From contig NZ_PDCH01000001.1 of the NCBI RefSeq assembly GCF_003315615.1, positions 1-64,000 on the forward strand: DNA of 64,000 bases, in the 5' to 3' direction. Positions 1-9,365 of the stretch are shown piece by piece (within the stretch, counting starts at the first letter, position 1; each line of letters begins with the position of its first letter). The position numbers were made by a program, and so were the translations under genes. The DNA comes from Bifidobacterium xylocopae. Its GTDB lineage: Bacteria; Actinomycetota; Actinomycetes; Actinomycetales; Bifidobacteriaceae. Under the pieces are notes generated by a model. It saw only the letters and a program-made list of their open reading frames with translations, had not been told where the DNA came from and made no database searches.

Positions 1-198
1 CTAACATCACCCATCCAGTCTGTCATGAGCACTCAACGCGCAGTCTAGCTACACGTCGTCAGCCATCTGATCCTTCGCATGCTATCATCTCAGACGATTG
101 TGCTGTAGTCGAGTCTGATCTGTTTGATGAGTCCTACGCCGCCCACGTAGATCTCCTCCTAAGCCTTGGTCGGCAGCGTCAGTGTGTATAAGAGACAG
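1..198. other. Sequencing-adapter and junk sequence at contig end
   Basis: Not genomic. Bases 181-198 match the Nextera mosaic end with one missing A. Bases 167-180 match the Read-1 adapter tail (TCGTCGGCAGCGTC) with one mismatch. Bases 159-166 are CTAAGCCT, which is the i5 index 508. Bases 130-158 align without gaps to the 29-nt Illumina P5 oligo at 20 of 29 positions. Bases 1-129 resemble nothing I recognise and are probably low-quality read sequence. Genomic sequence appears to start at about 199. No gene should be called here. Confidence 0.93.
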
Positions 199-302
199 GG
201 CCGATATGGGGGTGGGTTCATCCGTTCATGACGCAAGCGGCGCACGAATGTCGCTGACGGATCCATCTGCCCTGTTGACAAGACCGGAAGTGCCCGAATT
301 TC

Positions 303-1127
303 CTACTTGCGCCTCACAAGCCCAGTTGTCCCGGCAGACCCGGCGGCTCCTTCCGCCCTGGCCTGCATGGTGCGGCGGTAGATGACCGCCATGCCCTTGA
401 AGATCAGTTGGGGGTCGTACTCGTCGATCAGGTCGGTCTCGGAGGCGAATATGCGGCCCAGGCCACCGGTGACGATCACCCGGAAGTCCTCGGCCACCTC
501 CTTGCGAAATTGGAGGATGATGCGCTCCATGCCGCCCAGGAAGTTGTAGTAGATCCCGGCCTGCATGGCATCCTTGGTGCCGGTCGCCAGGATGGTGCCC
601 GGCTTGGTGATCTCCACTTCGGACAGTTGTGCGGTCTGCGACCACAGGGCCTTGGCGCCCGTGTCGATGCCCAGCGTGATGAGTCCGGAGCGGATGGCGC
701 CGCGCGCGTCCACATAGTTGAAGGTGGTTGCGGTACCGAAGTCGGCCACAAGGAGCGGGCCGCCGTACACCTCGTGCGCTCCCACGCAATCAGCCAGGCA
801 GTCAGCACCCAGGGAGCGGGGATCGTCCAGGCGGATGTCGACGCCGGTCCGGACCCCAGGTCCCACCACCATCGGCTCCACCGACAGGTAGCGGATCACC
901 GCCGCCCGGAAGGAGTGCATGGCCTTGGGCACGACCGAGGCGATGATGACGCCCTCCGCGTCGGCCGCCGCGAACCCGGCCAGGCGCAGGAAGCCGGACA
1001 GGATCATCCCGTATTCGTCCGCCGTCCGCTCCGCCCGGGTGGAGACCCGGTAGGAGGCGGCCACCCGACCGCCCTCCATGAACGCGATCACCGTGTTGGT
1101 GTTGCCGATATCGACCGCCAGCAGCAT
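303..1127 (-). CDS. coaX: Type III pantothenate kinase
   Basis: Phosphorylates pantothenate in the first step of coenzyme A synthesis in the cytosol. The 274-residue protein opens with the ASKHA phosphate-binding motif DIGNTNT (residues 6-12). It then has the GADCLAD segment, an FGTATTFNYVD motif in the position of the family's DFGTATT, and a C-terminal VTGGLG motif, all in type III order. I chose the ATG at 1127 because AAGGAGG lies five bases upstream; an in-frame GTG at 1148 lacks a comparable site. Transcribed away from the peptide ABC transporter. The C-terminus has a short Gly/Ala-rich extension. The family lacks similarity to type I CoaA, so the call is unlikely to be confused. Confidence 0.93.
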   Translation of the reverse strand: MLLAVDIGNTNTVIAFMEGGRVAASYRVSTRAERTADEYGMILSGFLRLAGFAAADAEGVIIASVVPKAMHSFRAAVIRYLSVEPMVVGPGVRTGVDIRLDDPRSLGADCLADCVGAHEVYGGPLLVADFGTATTFNYVDARGAIRSGLITLGIDTGAKALWSQTAQLSEVEITKPGTILATGTKDAMQAGIYYNFLGGMERIILQFRKEVAEDFRVIVTGGLGRIFASETDLIDEYDPQLIFKGMAVIYRRTMQARAEGAAGSAGTTGLVRRK

Positions 1128-1282
1128 GCCGGCCTCCTTGTCGTTCACCCGATCCTGCCTAACAGCTTGCCTCGGCTATCATTCTACGGCCGGGCCGGGG
1201 GCCAAAGGGGCAGCGGTGTCCTAGACTGGTGGCAGGTGGCCGACCCCTCCGGCGGCCAACCGGACACAAGGTGGCATATACG

Positions 1283-2950
1283 ATGAACGCTCCCAGCCAG
1301 GGCGCGCACGCGGGAAGCGGCGCGACCCCAGGACAAGCGGGCGGTGCGCCGGGCCCCGGACCCAGCACCGACCCGGTCCTCAACCAACGCCTGCGCGACC
1401 CGAGGCGGGGCAATGCCTTGCCCTGGCGAATCCTGAGTCTGTTCCTGGCCCTGGCCCTGCTGGCCTCGCTCTGGGGCTGGCGGCGGTCAGTGGTCGGCGG
1501 CGGGGCGGCCCAGGCGGCGCCGGCGCGCGCGGACAACCTGAGCGTGGGGCTGAAACTGGCGCCCGCCAACCTGGACATCCGCAACCAATCCGGCTCCGCC
1601 CTGGACCAGGCCCTGGTGGGCAACGTCTATGAGGGGCTCCTGGAGCGCGACGGGCACAACCGCGCCCGACCCGGCCTGGCCGAGAGTTGGCGGGTGAGCG
1701 CCGACGGGACGACCTACACCTTCCACCTGCGCAAGGGGGTCAGCTTTTCCAATGGGGACAAGCTGGATGCCGAGGACGTGGCATGGTCGATCAACGAGCT
1801 GGAGACCCGCGGCTACCACGACGCCAACCTGGTGCGCAACTTCCAATCCGTCACCGCCCTGGACGCCTCGACAGTCGAGCTGCAACTGAGCGCCCCCTAC
1901 GCGGACCTGCCCTGGGCGCTGACCGGCAGGCCCGGGCTGGTCTTCGACCGGCGCGCCCGGTACGACCCCAAGACCCAAGCCGTTGGTTCCGGGCCGTACC
2001 TGGTAGACCGGTTCGTGCCCAACGATTCGCTGACCCTGAAGGCCAACCCGCGATACAGCGGCCCCCACAGGCCGGTCACCCCCACAGTCCGCCTGCGCTA
2101 CCTGACCGATGACAACGCGGCCGTGAACGCCCTGAAATCCGGGGATGTGCAGGTCCTGGCGCCCATCACAGCCACCCTTGCCGCCCCCTTCAAGGCGGAC
2201 TCCGCTCACTACCGGGTGGAGGTCGGCGACGGGACCGACAAATATGTGCTTGCATTCAACGGCAAGGGGGCCAAGACCGGCGACATCAGGGTCCGTAAGG
2301 CCATCCGCCACGCGATCGACCACGGGCAGCTCATCGCTTCGCGCGGAGGCAGCGACCTGGCCTTGGGCGGGCCTATCACCAGACTGGACCCGGGCTACCA
2401 GGACCTGACCGGCCTGTACCCCCACGACCCGGCCAAGGCCAAGCGGCTCCTGGCACAGGCGGGTTACGGGCCGGACAAGCCGTTGGCGCTCACACTGACC
2501 TACGCGAATACATACGGCAGCGAACTGGGCGACCAGCTGCGCTCCCAGCTCAAGCCCGTAGGTATCGACCTGACCGTGCGGATGGTGGAGTTCTCCAGCT
2601 GGATGCAGACCGTCTACACCAATCACGACTATGACCTCTCGCTCGTGGACCACTCCGAGAGCCACGACTTCGGACAGTGGGCCAACCCCGACTACTACTA
2701 CGGCTATGACAGCCCGGAGGTCCAGGGGCTCTACCGGCGGGCCCAGGGGGCGCGCACGAGCAAGGAGAGCGAGCGGCTGCTGGCCCAGGCGGCCCGGCGG
2801 GTGAGCCAGGACGCGCCAGCCGACTGGCTGTTCAACTACAGGATCACCACCGCCATGCAGGTCGGGGTCTCCGGTTTCCCGCTGGCGCTCAACCAGACCT
2901 ACCTGCCCCTGTGGGACGCCTCCTGGCGGCCCGGCGCACGGCAGGGATAG
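1283..2950 (+). CDS. Peptide/nickel-type ABC transporter substrate-binding protein
   Basis: Family 5 extracytoplasmic solute-binding protein (DppA/OppA type), 555 residues, that captures the substrate outside the cell and hands it to the two permeases encoded just downstream. After a polar N-terminus of about 50 residues a single hydrophobic segment ([17 protein letters not shown]) is followed by an AQAAPARA region that looks like a type I signal cleavage site; there is no lipobox cysteine. Mature-domain hallmarks include [37 protein letters not shown] and [13 protein letters not shown] at 1283 has AAGGTGG upstream. First gene of a five-gene operon. The transported substrate (oligopeptide, dipeptide or metal chelate) cannot be fixed from sequence. 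A membrane-anchored rather than released protein is possible. Confidence 0.9.
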   Translation: MNAPSQGAHAGSGATPGQAGGAPGPGPSTDPVLNQRLRDPRRGNALPWRILSLFLALALLASLWGWRRSVVGGGAAQAAPARADNLSVGLKLAPANLDIRNQSGSALDQALVGNVYEGLLERDGHNRARPGLAESWRVSADGTTYTFHLRKGVSFSNGDKLDAEDVAWSINELETRGYHDANLVRNFQSVTALDASTVELQLSAPYADLPWALTGRPGLVFDRRARYDPKTQAVGSGPYLVDRFVPNDSLTLKANPRYSGPHRPVTPTVRLRYLTDDNAAVNALKSGDVQVLAPITATLAAPFKADSAHYRVEVGDGTDKYVLAFNGKGAKTGDIRVRKAIRHAIDHGQLIASRGGSDLALGGPITRLDPGYQDLTGLYPHDPAKAKRLLAQAGYGPDKPLALTLTYANTYGSELGDQLRSQLKPVGIDLTVRMVEFSSWMQTVYTNHDYDLSLVDHSESHDFGQWANPDYYYGYDSPEVQGLYRRAQGARTSKESERLLAQAARRVSQDAPADWLFNYRITTAMQVGVSGFPLALNQTYLPLWDASWRPGARQG

Positions 2951-2958
2951 GAGGGCAC

Positions 2959-3936
2959 ATGCGATTCCTGCTGCGGCGGCTCCTTCTGTTCGCTCTGGCG
3001 CTCCTGGGGCTCTCCCTGGTCATCTTTGCGGCCCTGCGGGTGCTTCCCGGGGACGTGGCCACCATCATGGCCGGGCTTAACTCGCCGCCCGAGCGGGTGG
3101 CGGCCCTGCGTGCCCAGCTGGGGCTGGACCGGTCTTTGCCGCGGCAATACGCCGATTGGATGAGCGGCCTGGCCCGGGGTGATTTCGGTCGGTCCATGCT
3201 GACCGGGCAGCCGATCGGAGCGCAGGTGATCTCCCGCGCTGTGATCACCTTCCCGCTGATTGGACTGGGGTTGGGGCTCGCCCTGCTGATCGGTGTGCCC
3301 CTGGGTTGTGTGTCCCTGATGGCGGGCAGCCCCCGCCTACGGTCCCTGAGCCATGTGCTCTCCATCGTCGGCGGTTCCATCCCGGCCCTGTGGGGAGGGC
3401 TACTGCTGATACTGCTTCTGTCCAGGGGGGTGGGGCTGCTGGGGATCCTGCCGGCGCAAGGCTTCCCCGACCTGGGTTGGTCGGATCCCGCGAGAGCGTG
3501 GGCATCACTGGTCTTGCCCGCTCTTACTCTGGGCATTCTCGTCGGCGCCAGCCTGATGCGGTACACCCGGTCGGCCCTTGGCGAGCTGGCCGATTCGGGC
3601 CGTATCGACCTGGCCCGCGCCTGCGGCATGACCCGCAACGAGGCCCTGGTGCGTGTGGGTCTGCGCCTTGTCTTGCCCCAGCTGGTCTCTGTAGTGGGGC
3701 TGACCTTCGCGGAGATGATCACCGGTGCCATGGTGGTCGAGAACCTGTTTGCCCTTCCGGGCCTGGGTTCTGGGCTGGTGACGGACCTGGGCGGGCGGGA
3801 TCTGATCGCCGTGCAGAGCGAGCTGTTCATGCTGGCCGCCTTCTTTCTGGCGATGGGTCTGCTGGTCGATCTGCTCCACCGGGCCCTGGACCCCAGGCTC
3901 AAAGCAGCGCCGGGCTCGGGGGAGGCGGGAGCATGA
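2959..3936 (+). CDS. ABC transporter permease, DppB/OppB type
   Basis: Inner membrane subunit of the peptide-type importer, 325 residues. It has the N-terminal hydrophobic helix (RRLLLFALALLGLSLVIF) followed by the family's periplasmic segment with RVLPGD, then five further membrane helices. The cytoplasmic EAA loop is present (RIDLARACGMTRNEALVRVGLR, followed by LPQLVSVVG), and the ENLFALPGLG segment typical of DppB-family permeases follows. ATG at 2959 is preceded by GGAGG. It sits eight bases after the binding-protein gene and overlaps the next permease by ATGA, so the two permeases are probably translationally coupled as a heterodimer. Confidence 0.92.
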   Translation: MRFLLRRLLLFALALLGLSLVIFAALRVLPGDVATIMAGLNSPPERVAALRAQLGLDRSLPRQYADWMSGLARGDFGRSMLTGQPIGAQVISRAVITFPLIGLGLGLALLIGVPLGCVSLMAGSPRLRSLSHVLSIVGGSIPALWGGLLLILLLSRGVGLLGILPAQGFPDLGWSDPARAWASLVLPALTLGILVGASLMRYTRSALGELADSGRIDLARACGMTRNEALVRVGLRLVLPQLVSVVGLTFAEMITGAMVVENLFALPGLGSGLVTDLGGRDLIAVQSELFMLAAFFLAMGLLVDLLHRALDPRLKAAPGSGEAGA

Positions 3937-4895
3937 GTATGGATATGCGCATGAATATGCATGCTGGTAAAAGCGTTGCAGGACAAGAGCCGCCGGGTGG
4001 TGAGAGCCCGACCTCCAGCCGCTTGCGCCGGGCCTGGCAGCGGGCCCGCTTTGTGGTCCGCGCGGTCTGGGCCCAGGGGGAGGGGCGGTTCGCCATGACC
4101 GTTCTGTGTCTGTGGATCCTGGTTTCCCTGGTCTGCCTGGCCTGGACCCCCTGGCCCCTGTGGGCCACCGACGGCTACCGGGTCTGGCAGACGCCCTCGC
4201 GCGCCCACCCGCTGGGCACTGACGGAACCGGGGCCGACGTGCTGAGCTGGCTCCTGGCCGGATCGGCCACCAACCTGGCCATCTGCCTGCTGACCGTGGT
4301 CCTGGCCGGCGCCCTGGGCAGCCTGCTCCTGGCCGCCACGGTCTCGCGCACCCCGGCTTTGGCGGGTAGTTCCACCGTGGTGGTCGATGCCCTGATCTCC
4401 ATCCCCACGGTCCTGATCGCCCTGATCCTGGCCGTGCCCATGGGCTCCTCGGCCCTGGTCATCGTCCTGGCCTGCGGCATCGGTTACGGGCTCAACCTGG
4501 CGCGTGTCGCCCGTCCGGCCGCCCTCCTGGCGGCAGGATCGGACTATGCCCTGTCCGCCCTGTCCTCGGGTGCCTCCGGCTGGCGGATCCTGACCCGGCA
4601 CATCCTGCCCAACGCCCTGCCCGCCATCGCCGTGCAGCTCTCCCTGTCGGCCGGCAGCTCGGTCCTGGCCGAGGCGGGGCTCACCTACCTGGGCGTCGGC
4701 GTGCCATCCGGCCTTCCCTCCTGGGGGCATTCGCTGACGACTTCGGTCAGGTTGGTCAACGTCTACCCGCTGACCGTCCTGTGGCCCGGACTCGTGGTCA
4801 CGATCGTGGTGGTCTCCCTCAACCTCTTCGGCGACGCACTGCGCGAGGCCATCGATCCGGCGTCCAACCCGGCCCTGCGCCAGGAGGCGGTATGA
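3933..4895 (+). CDS. ABC transporter permease, DppC/OppC type
   Basis: Second membrane subunit of the importer, 320 residues. After an unusual Met-rich start (MSMDMRMNMHAG) and a cytoplasmic tail of about 45 residues come membrane helices. The DppC hallmarks are HPLGTDGTGADVLSWLLAGS, an EAA loop beginning around DYALSALSSGASGWRILTRHILPNALP, and TYLGVGVPSGLPSWG. The start is fixed by the ATGA overlap with the upstream permease (3933-3936) and the GGAGG just before it. It overlaps the downstream ATPase gene in the same way. Confidence 0.92.
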   Translation: MSMDMRMNMHAGKSVAGQEPPGGESPTSSRLRRAWQRARFVVRAVWAQGEGRFAMTVLCLWILVSLVCLAWTPWPLWATDGYRVWQTPSRAHPLGTDGTGADVLSWLLAGSATNLAICLLTVVLAGALGSLLLAATVSRTPALAGSSTVVVDALISIPTVLIALILAVPMGSSALVIVLACGIGYGLNLARVARPAALLAAGSDYALSALSSGASGWRILTRHILPNALPAIAVQLSLSAGSSVLAEAGLTYLGVGVPSGLPSWGHSLTTSVRLVNVYPLTVLWPGLVVTIVVVSLNLFGDALREAIDPASNPALRQEAV

Positions 4896-5752
4896 GTTTG
4901 CATATCGACAACCTACGGGTCCAATTGGGTGATGTATTTGTCGTCCGCAGTGCCGGCCTGGAGGTGGGCGTCGGTCAGCGGGTGGGACTGATCGGCCCTT
5001 CCGGCTCCGGCAAATCCATGATCACCAAGGCCGTGCTGGGCATGCTGCCACCCGGCGCGCGCGCGTCCGGTTCCATCCGCTTCTTCGGGCAGGAGCTGCT
5101 GGGGCTGGACGAGCGGGCCATGGCCGACCTGCGCGGCTCCTACATCGGCACGGTCTTTCAGAATCCAGGCGCCTCCCTGAACCCTGTCCTGACCGTGGCC
5201 AGGCAGGTCGAACTGCCCCTGCGGCTGCACTACCGGCTGAGCCGGGCTGAACGACGGGAGCGTGTGGCGGACATGCTCGCCCGGGTGGGTCTGACCGCGG
5301 ACCTGGCCGGCAAATATCCGGGGCAGCTTTCGGGCGGCCAGCAGCAGCGGGTGGCCATGGCCACGGCGCTCGTCACTGCCCCCAAGCTGATCGTGGCTGA
5401 CGAGCCCACTACGGCCCTGGATTCCATCACCCAGCGTCAGATCATCGATCTGCTGGTGCGGCTGGTGGATGACACGGGCGCTTCACTCTTCTTCATTACC
5501 CACGACTTCACGGTATTGGAACGCGCCTGCCGGTACTCGTACGTCCTGGACCAGGGCCGGGTGGTGGAGCACGGCCCCACGGACCGATTGCTGGCAGCGC
5601 CCCGGGAGCCGCTGACCCGCCGGCTGGTGGAGGCTGCTGATGCGCTGACCTTGCGTGCGGAGGATTCGGGGATTTCGGAAGACCACAGACTGCGGCCGGA
5701 ACCGTTCCTTCAGCCGAGCTTGCACGATCCCAGGGGGAGGGGAAACGAATGA
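4892..5752 (+). CDS. ABC transporter ATP-binding protein, DppD/OppD type
   Basis: One of the two ATPases that power the importer, 286 residues. Walker A is GPSGSGKS (residues 35-42), the signature is [12 protein letters not shown], Walker B is [12 protein letters not shown] and the H-loop histidine lies in FFITHDF. The usual C-terminal OppD/DppD zinc or extended domain is short here. ATG at 4892 overlaps the upstream stop (ATGA) and has AGGAGG close by; the gene ends in another ATGA overlap with the second ATPase. Cytosolic, membrane-associated. Confidence 0.92.
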   Translation: MSLHIDNLRVQLGDVFVVRSAGLEVGVGQRVGLIGPSGSGKSMITKAVLGMLPPGARASGSIRFFGQELLGLDERAMADLRGSYIGTVFQNPGASLNPVLTVARQVELPLRLHYRLSRAERRERVADMLARVGLTADLAGKYPGQLSGGQQQRVAMATALVTAPKLIVADEPTTALDSITQRQIIDLLVRLVDDTGASLFFITHDFTVLERACRYSYVLDQGRVVEHGPTDRLLAAPREPLTRRLVEAADALTLRAEDSGISEDHRLRPEPFLQPSLHDPRGRGNE

Positions 5753-6540
5753 TGGGCAGTGAAGCCATGCCACTCCTGCTCGGGAGGGATATATCCAAAT
5801 CGTTCGGCCGGGGAAGGGGCCGCCGGGCGGCGCTCACCCAGGTGTCCCTGAGCCTGCAATCCGGCGAGTGCCTGGCTCTGGTGGGAGGCTCGGGATCTGG
5901 CAAAACCACGCTCTCACGTATCCTGCTGGGCTTGGAGTCCCACGACACCGGTTCGGTGCTTTACCGTGGGCAGGAGGTCGACGGGCGGCGCAGCGCGGGC
6001 TACCGGGCCCTGCGCCGGGAGTCGGCACTGGTCTTCCAGAACCCCTTCGCTTCCCTGGACCCGCGCTGGCCGGCCTTGCGCTCCATCGGTGAACCCTTGC
6101 GCATCCAGGCCAGGCGCCTGGGGCTGTCGGAGGGGCAGATTCGGAGACGCTCTCTCGAAGCCCTGGAACAGGTGGGATTGGAACCGGCGTCATTCGCCGG
6201 CCGTTATCCGGCGGACTGCTCGGGCGGCCAGGCCCAGCGGCTGGCAGTGGCAAGGGCCATCGTCTCGCAACCCAAGCTCTTGGTCGCCGACGAGCCCATG
6301 TCATCTTTGGATGTATCTGCCCGGCTGGGCCTGCTCGATACCTTCCGCTCCATCCGTGCGCTGCGACCGCAGACAGCGATTGTCATGGTCTCGCATGACC
6401 TTGGTGTGGTCCAGCACATGGCCGACCGTATCCTGGTCCTGCAGGAAGGTCGGGTGGCCGAGGAAGGGCCCACAGGGCGAGTGCTCGCACAGCCTTCCTG
6501 CCCATACACGCGCTCGCTGATCGCCGCCGCCTCCCGGTGA
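5749..6540 (+). CDS. ABC transporter ATP-binding protein, DppF/OppF type
   Basis: Second ATPase of the peptide-type importer, 263 residues. Walker A is GGSGSGKTTLSR, Walker B is LLVADEPMSSLD, and the H-loop is MVSHDLGVV. The signature is CSGGQAQRLAVA: cysteine replaces the usual leucine of LSGGQ, a tolerated variant in this family. The ATG at 5749 overlaps the preceding stop by four bases. Last gene of the operon. A GC-rich inverted repeat with GGCGGTTG and CGACCGCC arms lies about 30 bases downstream and may help end transcription, although it has no T-tract. Confidence 0.92.
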   Translation: MMGSEAMPLLLGRDISKSFGRGRGRRAALTQVSLSLQSGECLALVGGSGSGKTTLSRILLGLESHDTGSVLYRGQEVDGRRSAGYRALRRESALVFQNPFASLDPRWPALRSIGEPLRIQARRLGLSEGQIRRRSLEALEQVGLEPASFAGRYPADCSGGQAQRLAVARAIVSQPKLLVADEPMSSLDVSARLGLLDTFRSIRALRPQTAIVMVSHDLGVVQHMADRILVLQEGRVAEEGPTGRVLAQPSCPYTRSLIAAASR

Positions 6541-6650
6541 ATGCCGCCCCCTGCGACGGTGCTCCCGGGCGGCGGTTGTACACAATGCGACCGCCGGGGC
6601 CGCATTCGTGCACATCGCTGAGAGAGAATGCTCCTGGCGGGTACACGCCA

Positions 6651-6656
6651 TAGACT
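6651..6656 (+). promoter_or_regulatory. -10 box TAGACT, probable recQ promoter
   Basis: TAGACT ends eight bases before the recQ ATG at 6665 and there is no Shine-Dalgarno sequence between them. This spacing puts the transcription start at or next to the start codon, as in leaderless actinobacterial mRNAs. No clear -35 element. Confidence 0.45.
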
Positions 6657-6664
6657 GGTGGATT

Positions 6665-8590
6665 ATGACAGGCATGGACCAGGCGCTCGCATCGCTCAAG
6701 CAGTATTTTGGCTACGGATCCTTCCGTCCCGGGCAGGAAGGCCTCGTCTCAGCCATTCTGGGGGGCCGCGACTGCCTGGGCGTCATGCCCACCGGTGCCG
6801 GCAAGTCCATCTGCTACCAGATCCCCGCCACGATTCTGCCGGGCGTCACCATAGTGGTATCGCCGCTGGTGTCGCTGATGCGAGACCAGGTGGACGGGCT
6901 GGAGGATGCCGGCATCAAGGCGGGCTTCGTCAACTCGACCCAGAGCCCGGACGAGCAGGCCATGGCCCTGGCGGAGGCCGCGCAGGGGCGGGTCAGGATC
7001 CTGTATGTGGCTCCGGAACGCCTGGCCGCACCACGCTTCCTGGACTTCGCCCGTCGTGCCGACATCGCGCTGGTGGCTGTCGACGAAGCCCACTGCGTCT
7101 CCCAGTGGGGGCAGGACTTCCGGCCCGCCTACCTGGGCATCGGCGACTTCATCGCCCAGCTGCCGGATCGGCCCACCGTAGCCGCTTTCACCGCCACGGC
7201 CACCGAACGGGTCCGCCGCGATATCGTCGCCATGCTGGACCTGCAGGACCCATACCTGGCCGTGACGGGGTTCGACCGCCCCAATCTTTTCTTCGACGTG
7301 GTCAAGCTCGAGACCCGGGCCAAGAACCACTGGGTCCTGTCATACGTCAAGGAACATGGGCAGGAGTCGGGAATCGTCTACTGCGCCACCCGTAAGGAGA
7401 CCGAGGCCCTGGCCGACGAACTCAACGCCGCCGGGTCGGCAGCCGTCGCCTATCACGGGGGTTTGGGGGCGCAGGAGCGGGACCGGGCCCAGTCCGCCTT
7501 CGTCAATGATGAAGTGCAGGTGGTGGTGGCCACCAACGCCTTCGGCATGGGCATCGACAAGTCCAATGTGCGCTACGTGATCCACCACAACATGCCCGAA
7601 TCCATCGAGGCCTACTATCAGGAGGCCGGCCGCGCGGGGCGTGACGGTGAGCCCGCCCGTTGCACACTCCTGTGGAACGAGTCCGACATCGTGACCCGCC
7701 GCCGCCTGCTCGACATGGACTCCGGCAACGACCGCCTCTCCGGCGAAGAGGCGGAGGCCGTCAAAGCCGGCCACCGCCACCTGCTGAACACGATGATCGG
7801 ATACTGTCGGACCACCTCCTGCCTGCACACATACATGCTGAGCTATTTCGGTGAGGAGGTCGCTCCATCGGCCGCCGCCGTTTCACCGGCCGCCGCGGGG
7901 GACGGGGACGGACCTGACCGCGGGCGGGGGTGCGGCAACTGTTCGAACTGCCTGTCCACCTTCTCCACCATCGATGTCTCCGACCTGGCCCGGGCCATCT
8001 CCCGCTGCGTGCACGATGTGGGACAGCGCTTCGGCTCAGGAAAAGTCGTGCAGGTGCTGGCCGGCTCGAAATCCCAGGACCTCATCAGTCGGGGTCTGGA
8101 CCGTTGCCCCTCATACGGGAGTCTGCACGGGGTGGGGGTGGCGCGCATCCGAGACGTGCTCAACCAGATGGCATCCGACGGTTATCTGGCGATCACCGAG
8201 GGGCGCCTGCCCCTGGTTCAGTTCGGCCCGAAGGCTGCACAGACCGTCAGCCCCGATTTCCACTACGAAATCAAGCAGGTGCGCAGGCCCAAGTCAGAGA
8301 CAAGCGCACCCGGCAAGGTATACGGACGCACTACGGCGCTCGCCGCAGGCGACGGCGAACCGACGGAGGAAGAGGAGCGGCTCTTCCAGGATCTGCGCCG
8401 GGTCCGCACCGGCATAGCCCGTGAAATTGGCAAGCCGCCCTATATCGTATTCTCCGACAAGACCCTGCGAGACATGTGCCGCAGGCGGCCCACCAGCGAC
8501 GAAGCCTTCCTGGAGGTCTCGGGCGTCGGCGAGCACAAGCTCGAACTCTACGGTGAACGGTTCATGGAGGCTATCCGTGACTTCGACTAG
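6665..8590 (+). CDS. recQ: ATP-dependent DNA helicase RecQ
   Basis: Superfamily 2 3'-5' helicase for recombination and fork repair, 641 residues. The helicase core shows PTGAGKS (Walker A), DEAHCVSQWGQDFRPAY (motif II plus the RecQ aromatic loop), TATATERVRRDI and QEAGRAGRDG (motif VI). The RecQ zinc-binding region follows with CRTTSC and CGNCSNC, separated by an Ala/Gly-rich insertion of about 25 residues that is longer than in most RecQ proteins. A C-terminal HRDC domain (DKTLRDMCRRRPTSDEAFLEV) completes the full-length architecture. The ATG at 6665 is supported by the TAGACT box directly upstream; the longer open frame starting at 6608 lacks such support. luxS follows 81 bases downstream. 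Confidence 0.95.
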   Translation: MTGMDQALASLKQYFGYGSFRPGQEGLVSAILGGRDCLGVMPTGAGKSICYQIPATILPGVTIVVSPLVSLMRDQVDGLEDAGIKAGFVNSTQSPDEQAMALAEAAQGRVRILYVAPERLAAPRFLDFARRADIALVAVDEAHCVSQWGQDFRPAYLGIGDFIAQLPDRPTVAAFTATATERVRRDIVAMLDLQDPYLAVTGFDRPNLFFDVVKLETRAKNHWVLSYVKEHGQESGIVYCATRKETEALADELNAAGSAAVAYHGGLGAQERDRAQSAFVNDEVQVVVATNAFGMGIDKSNVRYVIHHNMPESIEAYYQEAGRAGRDGEPARCTLLWNESDIVTRRRLLDMDSGNDRLSGEEAEAVKAGHRHLLNTMIGYCRTTSCLHTYMLSYFGEEVAPSAAAVSPAAAGDGDGPDRGRGCGNCSNCLSTFSTIDVSDLARAISRCVHDVGQRFGSGKVVQVLAGSKSQDLISRGLDRCPSYGSLHGVGVARIRDVLNQMASDGYLAITEGRLPLVQFGPKAAQTVSPDFHYEIKQVRRPKSETSAPGKVYGRTTALAAGDGEPTEEEERLFQDLRRVRTGIAREIGKPPYIVFSDKTLRDMCRRRPTSDEAFLEVSGVGEHKLELYGERFMEAIRDFD

Positions 8591-8627
8591 GCGCGGTCCG
8601 GCCGCCAGATAGGGGAGGACACCTACT

Positions 8628-8693
8628 ATGGAGGCTGAGGAAACCACCGGAGACAACGAAAGGAACCCATCATGGCCGACAAGCCGCTGGTAG
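8628..8693 (+). CDS. Possible 21-residue leader peptide overlapping luxS start
   Basis: An ATG at 8628 has a strong Shine-Dalgarno sequence (AGGGGAGGA) seven to nine bases upstream. It opens a 21-codon frame ([21 protein letters not shown]) that ends at TAG 8691-8693, inside luxS in another frame. The luxS ribosome site (GAAAGGA) lies within this small frame. No known peptide resembles it. It may couple luxS translation to an upstream initiation event or be chance; comparison with related genomes would show whether the frame is conserved. Confidence 0.35.
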   Translation: MEAEETTGDNERNPSWPTSRW

Positions 8694-9154
8694 AGAGCTT
8701 CCAACTGGACCACACCAAGGTCAAGGCGCCGTATGTCCGTCTGATCGACGAGGAGCAGGGTCCCAACGGGGATGTCATCTCCAACTATGACCTGCGCCTG
8801 GTCCAACCCAACGAGAACGCCATCCCCACGGCCGGGCTGCATACGATCGAGCACACCATAGCCGTCCTCCTGCGTGAGCGCATCCCCGGCTACATCGACT
8901 GCTCGCCCTTCGGCTGCCGTACCGGCTTCCACCTGCTGGCCTGGGGCCGTCACTCCACCGAGGAGGTCGCCAAGGCCCTGAAGGAGTCCCTGGAGTTCAT
9001 CGCGAACGAGGCCACCTGGGAGGATGTGCCCGGTACCGAGATAACCTCCTGCGGCAACTACCGCGACCACTCCCTCTTCTCCGCGAAGCAGTGGAGCCGG
9101 GACATCGTGGATGCGGGGATCTCCTCCGACCCCTTCGAGCGCAAGGTCGTCTGA
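8672..9154 (+). CDS. luxS: S-ribosylhomocysteine lyase (LuxS)
   Basis: Converts S-ribosylhomocysteine to homocysteine and DPD, the precursor of autoinducer-2, as part of the activated methyl cycle that starts with MetK (also in this window). The 160 residues match the usual length. The zinc ligands are visible as HTIEH (residues about 57-61) and the cysteine of [12 protein letters not shown] near the C-terminus, and the catalytic cysteine lies in [12 protein letters not shown]. Start ATG at 8672 follows GAAAGGA. The gene lies directly after recQ, a pairing I associate with bifidobacteria. Confidence 0.97.
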   Translation: MADKPLVESFQLDHTKVKAPYVRLIDEEQGPNGDVISNYDLRLVQPNENAIPTAGLHTIEHTIAVLLRERIPGYIDCSPFGCRTGFHLLAWGRHSTEEVAKALKESLEFIANEATWEDVPGTEITSCGNYRDHSLFSAKQWSRDIVDAGISSDPFERKVV

Positions 9155-9169
9155 AACCGGGGTCGCATG

Positions 9170-9201
9170 GGCGGGCGTGGGCTTTCGGGCCCGTGTCCGC
9201 C
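9170..9201 (+). terminator. Stem-loop after luxS
   Basis: A 13-base-pair stem with three G-U pairs joins 9170-9182 to 9189-9201 around a six-base loop. It lies 16 bases after the luxS stop. The T-tract is poor (TTGCGC), so termination may be incomplete. The rest of the 9155-9365 gap holds no gene I can recognise. Confidence 0.6.
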
Positions 9202-9365
9202 TTGCGCATGCCCGGGGTAGTATAACGGCCGCAACCGCCACCATATCCCCGGGTTCGCTCAGTGCGGACGGGCTGCATCCGGCCCGCGGTGGCCGTTAGA
9301 CTCGTCCTCGGCAATACGACCGGCGCCCACAAGGCCCTGGTACACATGGCAGAAAGAGGTGTCCT

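Noticed and set aside
1-129. Possible genomic or plasmid sequence before the adapter
   Set aside because: No open frame or recognisable element, and it lies outside the library insert as defined by the adapter order.
2889-4730. 613-codon minus-strand frame opposite the two permease genes
   Set aside because: The sense strand encodes clear DppB and DppC proteins; the antisense protein is low-complexity Gly/Gln/Arg-rich.
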